The translations under genes were made by a program, and so were the position numbers. From Diphasiastrum complanatum (taxonomy: Eukaryota > Streptophyta > Lycopodiopsida > Lycopodiales > Lycopodiaceae), in NCBI GenBank assembly GCA_029204225.1, contig CM055111.1, forward strand, positions 16,291,019 through 16,355,018: DNA of 64,000 nt. The letters are read 5' to 3'. Below, piece by piece: positions 55,560-64,000 of the stretch (its first letter is position 1; each line of letters opens with the position of its first letter). The notes below the pieces were generated by a model. That model did not search any database, was not told the origin of the DNA, and was given only the letters and a program-made list of their open reading frames with translations.

Positions 55560-58520
55560 ACGTGATTTCATGCTACTTCTAGGCGCTATATATTAATATT
55601 ACACCTACAATTTTCATACTCTCAAAATACTCCTAGAAAGAACATGTTTTTTAGTTTTCATGATCGACCTTGTGTTTGAGCACTTGTTGTCTTGTAAGCA
55701 TAGCTCCTATTAAAGATGTGATATCTCTATAATGTTGCCTTCAAATACCATATGCTCAAAGTGCTTTATGTAGCACCACATTATACACTTTATGCTCGAA
55801 CTTAAGTTCGAGCAAAGCTCCCATGTGGTTGTGTGGTCATCCATATAATTTCATGCCACTTTTTAATAGTATGTACTACTATTGCACCGACAAACTCTAG
55901 ACTTTCAAATTCTAATCATGAAATACAAAATGTTAGTAACACCACATTATACACTCTATGCTCGAACTTAAGTTCGAGCAATGCTCCCATGTGGTTATGT
56001 GATCATCCATATGATTTCATGCCACTTCTTAATAGTATGTACTAGCATTGCACTTACAAACTCTAGACTTCAAATTTCTAATCATGAAACACAAATGTTA
56101 GCTCAAACACGTATTGTTGTCTATTGATAGTTCGCATTACGATGTGCCAATACTGTATTCCAAATATCATATGATCAAAGTGCTTTTACCTAATTCCTTA
56201 TTGTATAATTGATGCTCGAACTTCAATTCAAGCAAAAAGCTACTTTGTCAACATGTGACAATAAGTATTCTAACTGCTATTACTGCACCTACAAACACCA
56301 TATTTTTAAAATACGATTTACAAAACACAAATTTGAGTCTCCTTGCTAAACCATGGGTTCGAGCACAGTTCTTCTTATAAGCATAGTCTCCAGTATAATC
56401 TATCAATTTTATAATATTGCATCTACACAAACCATATGCTCAAAGTTCTTTATGCTAAGACCACGTTATACACTCTATGCTTGAACTTAAGTTCGAGCAA
56501 AGCTCCCATGTGGTTGTGTGGTCATCCCTTATTCCATGCAGCTTTTTAACAACATGTACTACTATTGTGCCTACAAACTCTAGACTCTCAAATTTCTAAT
56601 CATTAAATACAAATGTTAGTAATATGCTCTACGCTTGAACCCTTCGTTCTAGCAAAGCTCCCATGTGGTTGTATGATCATCCATATGCTTTCATGCCACT
56701 TCTTAACACTATGTACTACTATTGTGCCTACAACTCTAGACTCTCAAATTTATAATCATGAAATACAAATATTAGTAACACCACATTATACACTCTATGT
56801 TCTAACTTAAGTTGTGGTTATGTGATCATCCATATGATTTCATGCCACTTCTTAACAGTATGTATTAGCATTGCACTTGCAAACTCCAGACTCTTTAATC
56901 ATGAAATACAAATGTTAGATCAAACACGTATTGTTGTCTATTGATAGTTCGCATTAGGATGTGCCAATATCGTAATCCAAATGTATATTGATGAAAGTGC
57001 TTTCACCTAATTCCTTATTGTATAATAGATGCTCAAACTTCAGTTTGAGCAAAAAGCCACTTTGTCAACATGTAATAATTTGTATTCTAACTGCTATTAC
57101 TGCACCTACAAACACCATCCTTTCAAAATAACATTTACAAAATAAAAATTTGAGTCTCCTTGCTCAACCACGGGTTCGAGCACACTTCTTCTTTTTAGCA
57201 TAGTCTCCAATATAATCTACTAATTTTATAATAATGCCTCCATAGATTGTGTTGTCATTGTAGTTTGTACTAATTCCGTATTGAAGATTTTATGCTCGAA
57301 CTAAAGTTCGAGCAAAGCTCGTCTATCACTGACTAGTCATCCATATGATTTTATGCTAAGTTTTAATGCAATATGCTACTACTACAAATACACCTCCGTA
57401 CTCTCAAAAATACTCTTCTCAAAACGCATTTTTGAGTTTCCATGCTTGGCTTTATCTCTTCTATCACTATTGGTCATTCATGTGATTTTGTCCCACTTGT
57501 TGTCATTGGAAAGCAGTATTGAACTTCAGATACAATAATCTAAAAATGCTCTTCACAAATCAAGTTGTTGAACTTGACCATGAGTTATGACTTGCAAGAT
57601 ACGTTGTCTTGTAAATAAACCTCGCATTACGTTTTGTCAACTTGATAAAATTATCTTCAAATATCAAATGTTCATTGTGCTTTCCATAGTATAGACTCTA
57701 TGCTCGAACTAAGCAAAACTCTACCATCATTGTGTGATAATCTAGAAGATTTGATCCTACTATTTAAAACAATATATTATTACCGCACCAACCATTCCAA
57801 AATCTCACTATCAACCTTCTATTTGATCACAAGGTTGCTTGCAAGCATTGCATACCACTTTTTACTGCTTTTGATAATATCACAAGGTAATATTATCTAC
57901 TATATGCTTGAACTTAGTACGATCAAAGTGCCACTATTTCTTCATACATATAATTGCATACTACTTGATGCCATAAATTGCTGCTCTTACAATTCCATAC
58001 TTTAAGAATGCTATTCTCAAAACACATTTTTGGTGACCATGGTTGGTTGTAAATTTGGGCATATATTGCCTTGTTATCACAACTCACATTAGGATTTGTC
58101 AACACTATGAAATTGTCTTCAAACATCAGATGGCCATGATTTTTTTGAAAATCCCATATTTTACGATCTATGCTTAAGCATATGTTCGAGGGCGATCCTA
58201 CCACGATGTGATTATCCAAACCATTTTATGATGACTATTGTTGCACCTACTACTTCAAACTCTAATCATGCTACTTTTTAAATGTATTTATAAGTGTCTG
58301 CTCGACCTTGAGTTCGAGCACACCTTGGCTCCCCTACAAACTACTAGTCCTACATCAAATGGTCATAATGCTTTCTGCTAATTTCATATTGTGTAATTTA
58401 TATTAGAACTTAATTTTGTGCATAACTTGTGTATGAATTTAAGTCATTTATTGATACTATATACTGCTATTGTAATTACAAATTTCATACTCTCAAATGC
58501 TCTTTGTTAAATACACAGAT
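55560..58520 (+). repeat. Decayed tandem array built around 22-bp palindromes
   Basis: The core GCTCGAACTTAAGTTCGAGC (flanked by T and A, giving a perfect 22-bp palindrome) is exact at 55793-55814 and 55959-55980. It has one change at 56478-56499 and more in the copies at 56213-56234, 57030-57051, 57293-57314 and 58299-58320. Further degraded copies or halves lie near 56633, 56790, 57694, 57905 and 58170. Each is followed by a related unit (aagctcccatgtggttgtgtggtcatccat, then tgccacttcttaa.agtatgtact). Spacings are about 155-166 and 240-265 bp, so short and long units alternate. The array ends just before the ParB-like frame. Confidence 0.85.
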
Positions 58521-58576
58521 ATTGTGAATTTTGCATGTGGTACAATGACTGAGGACAAGCAAGTTTTTTCACTTGA

Positions 58577-60878
58577 TACTATCATGGTTTTGATAACCTT
58601 GAGGATGCTGGCATCACAAACATGATGCAGAATATTGAAGGATTTTTAATTGTAAAGGGAGAATTGACAAATGTCACATATTTTTTCAAAAAGAGTTCGG
58701 ATGTTCAAAAGGGAGAAAAAAGCAAAACAAGAAAACTTACGGAAAATCAAGGAAAGAAAACTACTGAAAAGAGAAATAATAGAAAACAAGGTTCCACATC
58801 TAAGCAAACAGAAAAAAATAGTGCCAAATCTATGGAAATAATGCCCTTAAATCAACAAGCAGATGCTATGGTTTAAAAAATGGAAGACTCGTTGAGTGTT
58901 GACAATTAGCAGGGCTTGCAACTCCTATATAAATGGAAGGGATATTATCCATTTGGAATGGACACATCCTATAACATTGATGTGACAAGATGTTTTCAAG
59001 CTCCTAGTCATAGAGTGTATCGAGGATTGGTAAAGGACCATGTATTGCGACTGATAAAAGAATTTTGTGCACATACTCAACCTTGTGTTCTTATTGCAGA
59101 TGTAATGTCATTTGATCCAAAGACAAATGGACCATTACAAAACTTAATTTTGAGTCAAATAGACAAGGTCAGTTATTGGGTCATATAAGGTCAACACTCA
59201 ATAGAAGCTGCAAAATTGATGCAGGGCTTGTCAAATCAAAAACTGAAAGATGCAGCAAAAATTTATAGATATAGAAGGTCTAGAATAATACTTAATTGTC
59301 CGAGCAAAGATTCGGTTTTAATATCAAAGGATGCAAACTTGATGGTGGCAAAGGTCATGCAAAAGGAGCCATTCATTGATCAAATAAAACAAGCAAGAGG
59401 TCAATGGATAGCTTTCAACAGGCCTGCAAAGCCTAAAGCTAGCGTCAAAAGAACTGAGACATCAAATAAATTATGGGAGGTAATTGCATTGTTGTCAAAT
59501 TATTAATTACTACTTTGTGTTTTGAAACTTTCAATAATTGTGTAAATGCATTAAATTTTTCTCGCTTGCAGGATTTTGTGGAGACTGTCGAGTGTACATT
59601 GCAAAAAGGTTTTCAAAAGCACGACATTCACATGGTCACTTGTGACGATGATGTTTTTGACAACTGGATAAAAATAATGGAGATGCATGTTGCTGGACAA
59701 TTGCCAAACACTAGAGGAAATCTCGAGCCTTTTGTAGAAAAAAAGACCACAAAAGGAAAGGATAAACTTGGACTGGTAAAACAAGTGCTAGAAATAGTAA
59801 ATCTATGTGCTACATTGTTTAGATGTATTGAGGGACTAGATCCAGATCAGGTGCGAGGTTTACAAGCTGAAATCATGGCCAAAAAAGTCCTAATAAAGAG
59901 AGGCTAAGGTGTCAAAGATAAGGTAGATATGGACGATGCATGTAAAAAAATAAAAGGCGATAAAGTATTGCAAGACACAATCATATCCTACCTTCAAGGA
60001 TTCACACTAGCCAAATCTACTTGGAGCCATTTGAGTGCCGTGTATGGCATTGAAGATGAAGAATATGCAAAGATGTATACATGGTCGAAGGAATGGTTAA
60101 AAGATGCATTTAATCGTTCAAAAGTCACGCCTCCACTGTCGGCAATAGTAAAAAATAATGTTCACCGCTTGTATTTGATGTCCAAAGGCTTAGATTCAGA
60201 AGTAAATCAAACTCCTTGGAGAATTTGTACAGCTGGCCTTCAATTTGAAAGACATGCAGAATGCTCAAAAAAGGTTGATGGTCCTATATTTAAGAATTGA
60301 TCATTCTAGATACACAACTACATAATGAGATTTTGGAAGTATGGACAAAGGACTATTTCAAAGCTTCAATCTCTCATGTCCAGACTTTTAATGGTACTAA
60401 TAAACTAGTCATGGTATCGTTTATGGATTTTATATATATTTCAAATCTAGTTATGGCATTGAAAGAACTAGAATATACTTTCCATTATGCGGTGGGAGTT
60501 TATAGATCAAAATCAGAAAAACAAGGAATTACAACAAAGTCCTACACAGCAGCAGTTGTGGTAATCTTTTTAAGAAAAGATTCCAGATTTGTGACCTACA
60601 ACAACTTAATTCTAAGCAAAACAGAGACAGTTGACATTTCATGGGACACTTCAACGATAACTTCGGATGAAGAGGATGACATCGAAGACCAACCATATGA
60701 AATGGTTGGAATTCATTTAGTGAAAAATCTTAAGGATCCTATTTTTATTCGAGATCTCGTAAAAGCGTTTTGTAGAGAAGATCAATTTGTAGTAGATCTT
60801 TTCTGTGGAGGAGTTGCTTTGAAAGAAGGGCTACTAATGGAACGAAAAGGAGTTGCGATTGTATTGACTGATTTGTAA
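58577..60878 (+). pseudogene. ParB-like and methyltransferase-like gene, with one intron, broken
   Basis: Frame A (58577-59479) has a basic linker (about 58700-58830) and then a ParB-like N-terminal pattern: QAPSHRVYRGLVKDHV, LIKEFCAHTQPCVLIADVMS, YWVI, a stop, then GQHSIEAAKLM, where ParB has its G-E-R-R-type box. It continues LKDAAKIYRYRRSRIILNCP. A 92-bp intron (59480-59571, GTAATT..TTGCAG) joins in phase to 59572 onward (DFVETVECTLQKGFQKHDIH.. to 60300). After a frameshift at about 60297 the last part (to 60878) has NKLVMVSFMDFIYISNLVMA and FVVDLFCGGVALKEGLL, which fit the late motifs and motif I of a beta-group methyltransferase; motif IV is not clear. Stops at 58874, 58907, 59186 and 59905. 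In bacteria and phages ParB-like domains occur fused to DNA methyltransferases; here the plant-type intron argues against contamination. Family calls are by motif only. Confidence 0.52.
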
Positions 60879-61217
60879 GCAAAAGCTTTGGGGGCAACAT
60901 GTTCAAATCTCATGGACACAAATCCGTCAGTGGCAAAATTTGCAGGATTGTTAGAGGTTCCAAGTTCAAGAGAAGGAAGTCATATTCCTATGCCTATTAC
61001 AAATGCTGAAGAACCTGCCTCTATAGTACAGGAAGCAGGGGCGATATGAGAAGAAAAAGAGAAACAAAAAGTAGATTTCTCGAGTTTGGATGCCTATAAT
61101 TTCATAGTTTATAGTAGTTGTTTTGTGGTGTACAAATGGCCATGGTAGGAATCAAACAGTTAGATAATTGTAGATATTTAAAACTCCTCTATGTACATGA
61201 ATTAAATCTTATCACAA

Positions 61218-62199
61218 ATGATAATTGGATCCATTTATCTTGTCTACGATAAGACCACCGGCTTTACTTTGAGAATTCATCTCAATGGACTATTGATGTG
61301 CAAGTTTGTTGGAAATGGTCCAACCAACCAAGAGATTTATAACATTGGGTGGGAAATGATCATACTGCGCATGGGTTGCATTGACTTCTTGAGTGCAATT
61401 TCTAATCATTTTAATATTGGGTTGTGGTCATGTGCAAAAGAGAAGAACATTGTACTAAGGATTCAATTGTTGGAGCATGTGGCCAAAAGTCAATTTCCGT
61501 TTTTTATGACTTGGGGACAAGAAAGATGTTTCAAGCAATAGTCACCTTGTTTATATAGACCAGACAAGCCAAATGTGGAATCAATGTTCAAGCCACTATC
61601 TCAGGTGTGGGCAAATTCCACAGGTTTTTGTGATGAAAGAACTACTATATTAATAGATGATAGTCCATACAAAGGATGTCTTAACAATCCCGGAAATTGC
61701 ATATTTCCCAATCCATTTATAGGAGAAGTTGAAGATGATGTACTCAACAACAAGATTTTTTCGTATCTTCTCAAATTAACACAAGTTCTTGATGTTTGGC
61801 CAGTCATAGAAGCAACAAGATATGGACAACTGCCAGTGACTGAAGGTCATCCTTTGTATGGACATTTTCAATCTGTTATAAAGATGTTTTTTAGTAGTAC
61901 AAGTATTCGGGTTTCATCAGAACATTTATTGCAATCAAGTTACTCTTCATCACCAAGAATTGAGGCTACCAATTCATAGGTACTCAAAGGAGAGCAACAA
62001 AAAAGATGAAGACATGATCCACCTGTAAAGTTGACATCAAGTCAATTGAAAATATTAGAGGACATGCAACCAATACAAAGTATGAGTGACATGGAAGCTA
62101 GCCTAAAAGCAATAGAGCTTGGCTATTGTAAACCTTACACGACTGGAACTGCTGCAAAGAGATATTTGCGCCCATTGGAAAAATGCAAAAGACTTTAAA
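61218..62199 (+). pseudogene. FCP1/NIF-type phosphatase (HAD family) remnant
   Basis: In one frame, with a stop at 61539: LRIHLNGLLMCKF (place of the catalytic DxDGLL; the first Asp is missing), IILRMGCIDFLSAISNHFNI, GLWSCAKEKNIV, FFMTWGQERCF, then FKPLSQVWANSTGF, ILIDDSPYKGCLNNPGNCIF and PNPFIGEVED. This is the order of the plant HAD phosphatases related to FCP1, whose members remove phosphate from RNA polymerase II tails or other proteins. A degraded tail runs to 62199 (SMSDMEASLKAIELGYCKPY). Loss of the nucleophile Asp and the stops mean no activity. It shares strand and frame with the ParB-like gene 340 bp upstream. Confidence 0.75.
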
Positions 62200-63300
62200 A
62201 ATGTTCAAATCTCATACAACCCATTTTGTACATTCATTATTCAAATGATATATTTTAAATTTTATCTTCCATAAGTTTAATGTTCATGTGTGTATCTTAT
62301 TTCTATCAATATGATGGTTTTTGTTTATTTATTGATATCAAGTTTTATGTTTGATTTTCTTGAAGTTCAAAATTGGATGTAAATTGAATTAATTATTTTT
62401 ATATTATAAAATCATACTTAAGGCTTGTTCGATGATAATTACATAGATTAAAAATTCATAGGTTATGCTTGTAGTAATCATTGTTCATGTTGCACTCTCA
62501 AATATGTTATACCCAATGAAATATGACAATGGTGGTTCAAAATATAGAGCCTTGTGCATATTTTTATTTGTACATGTATCAAGTACTGTGTAAATCATGC
62601 GTTAGTTACAACAAAATCCAAATACATTGCACATATGTTATCAATTTTGTTTTTTGTTTGTGTTTCAACTATTAATAATATACATTCATAATTATACAAT
62701 CACAACAAAAGCCAATACCTTGCACACACATTAACAATTTTGTCTTTTTATGTTCTAGCTATTAAAATTATACATTTATAATTGTACAATCATAATCAAA
62801 TGAGAAATTAAATCCAAATAATCATGAAGGTTATCACATGCACCTCAAAACCTATCGTGAACATATTGTAACTCAATAAAAGTTTGTAACATAATTAAAT
62901 GAAATCAAGTAGTCAATTATAATTGTTGGTTTCTTTACTTGAGGGTAAAGATGTGTGTACACGATTTTTATTATACTTTGACTCGTGATATAAACATGAT
63001 TTGTTGTTACAATATGATTTGATGTGAAAGTTTGACTAAGGATAATTAGAGAGCTCTAGATCTTTCTTATTTAGAGAGCTTCTAAGGACATAAGCAGTTT
63101 AACGAGGGAAGAATGTTATGTCCATGGCGAGTAAGTAGGATTCAGTATACTCCTAGACTTGGATACACGATACTCCAGTAAATCAAGCTGTTAGTTATGC
63201 CACGTCATACTGGATGTGACCCGCAAGTAACTAATATCCTTGTGAGGCCCAGAACACACTAAATGGAGTTTAGACAAGGTATGAGACATTGTATGCATGT
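62200..63300. other. No gene seen; AT-rich
   Basis: Only short frames, poly-T tracts and no recognisable element ends. Confidence 0.45.
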
Positions 63301-63452
63301 GTAGAGTTATCAATATCAATTCTATGAATAGTTGGTCCATGCTTAGGACTCTATTCTAGGTGAATCTATGTATGAATGTGTAGAGTTATCAATAGCAATT
63401 GTATGAATAGTTGGTCCATGCTTAGGACTCTATTCTAGGTGAATCTATGTAT
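63301..63452 (+). repeat. Tandem duplication, 79-bp unit
   Basis: gtagagttatcaata at 63301 recurs at 63380; both units run to gaatctatgtat with two or three differences. Confidence 0.9.
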
Positions 63453-63796
63453 AGGGATCTTAGGGCTATGCATGGCGCTGTGTCCAGGTTGCTTTTGGCT
63501 CTATATATTGAGGCCAAACTCGTCCTACTCCTCATTGTGGTCATTGATTCATTGCCAGGGTTTCACTCTACCTTCATGCTTCTTATTCCTTGGCATGGAG
63601 GTGGATTGGTTGGTTCTACATGGTTGGGTGGTTGCTCCATAGTGTGTTTTTTATTTGTGTTTTGTCTTGTAAACAGGATCTTAGGGAGCTTCCCTTATAA
63701 GTATCATCCAAGGCTTGGCTCATCCCAAGTTCAAGCCCCCTTGAAAACCAAGATGCATTTTCTTAGCATCACAAGATGCATGGGTAAAAACTTCAT

Positions 63797-64000
63797 GTAT
63801 CTTGCTTTTTGGAAAGCCAAGATATTAGATTGCCTCCAAGAAAGATAGTGTATGCATTGTTAGACTTTCGATCCATCTTGTCACTTGCAAAGTCCGAATC
63901 CGAGTAGCCAACTATGGATAGATCTTCACTTTTATAAAGTAGACCATAATCACAAGATGAAGATACATATCTTAGAATCCTCTTGGCCATCTTCCAATGA
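63797..64000 (-). pseudogene. Copia-A copy 4, RNase H fragment running off the window
   Basis: Minus strand encodes [40 protein letters not shown] and LGGNLISWLSKKQDT, then breaks at 63797, inside RNase H, into unrelated DNA. No LTR is present on this side. Confidence 0.9.

Noticed and set aside
55560-58520. Palindrome array as a CRISPR array
   Set aside because: Repeats are palindromes inside diverged ~160/~250 bp units, spacers are related to each other, there are no cas genes, and the DNA is plant nuclear.
58577-60878. Bacterial contamination explaining the ParB/MTase-like genes
   Set aside because: Phase-matched short introns, AT-rich plant-like context, decay by stops and several related copies among plant retroelements all argue against it.
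62401-63000. Possible S/MAR or origin in AT-rich DNA
   Set aside because: AT richness alone is not evidence; no defined element was seen.

Overview
This window looks like nuclear DNA of a land plant with a large, repeat-rich genome. The evidence is plant-type Ty1/copia and Ty3/gypsy-like LTR retrotransposons with initiator-Met-tRNA primer sites (TGGTATCAGAGC), a plant-like PDX1 (vitamin B6 synthesis) fragment, and short GT-AG introns of about 90 bp. I cannot place the lineage more finely. There is no bacterial gene layout, rRNA, tRNA or CRISPR. Almost everything is mobile DNA, much of it nested; no intact conventional host gene is visible. Working names: Copia-A, Copia-B, Copia-C (three copia families); R1 (a gag-protease-only LTR element); R2 and R2b (LTR elements with no coding capacity); R3 (a gypsy-like element).

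Layout. 1-3.5 kb: end of one Copia-A copy, a shared LTR, then the start of another, ending in a fold-back inverted duplication. 4.5-5.9 kb: broken multi-exon gene resembling a beta-group amino-DNA-methyltransferase (MTase). 8.1-8.3 kb: PDX1 fragment, joined to Copia-B pol (8.3-10.2 kb). 10.2-11 kb: minus-strand Copia-C gag and primer site. 12-13.2 kb: two 0.4-kb direct repeats. 14.35-14.8 kb: second MTase fragment, minus strand, with an 89-bp intron. 14.9-17 kb: unrecognised proline-rich/coiled-coil element behind a TATA box. 17-19.5 kb: second Copia-A pol-LTR-leader junction. 19.5-22.6 kb: minus-strand Copia-B. 24-37.4 kb: a three-level nest: R3 is interrupted by R2 (target duplication ACCAG), and R2 is interrupted inside its LTR by R1 (target duplication CCAAC). 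38.2-42.5 kb: R2b. 42.5-47.6 kb: unassigned DNA with microsatellites. 47.7-53.95 kb: a complete young Copia-A (target duplication GAGAA) inside an older copia gag. 55.6-58.4 kb: decayed tandem array of 22-bp palindromes. 58.6-62.2 kb: a ParB-like/MTase-like reading frame followed by an FCP1-like phosphatase domain, all decayed. The end holds a fourth Copia-A scrap.

The least expected content is the set of prokaryote-style MTase relatives at three sites, one of them in frame with a ParB-like domain and just downstream of a palindrome array. Because the frames are broken these are relics, but the recurrence suggests an uncharacterised repeated gene family or mobile system. The second notable result is that R1, R2 and R2b share one 5' leader carrying five evenly spaced GTGCT/AGCAC stem-loops. 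Since R2 and R2b have no genes, the leader is a good candidate for the signal by which they use proteins of R1-like or autonomous partners. All alignments were by eye; no database search was possible.
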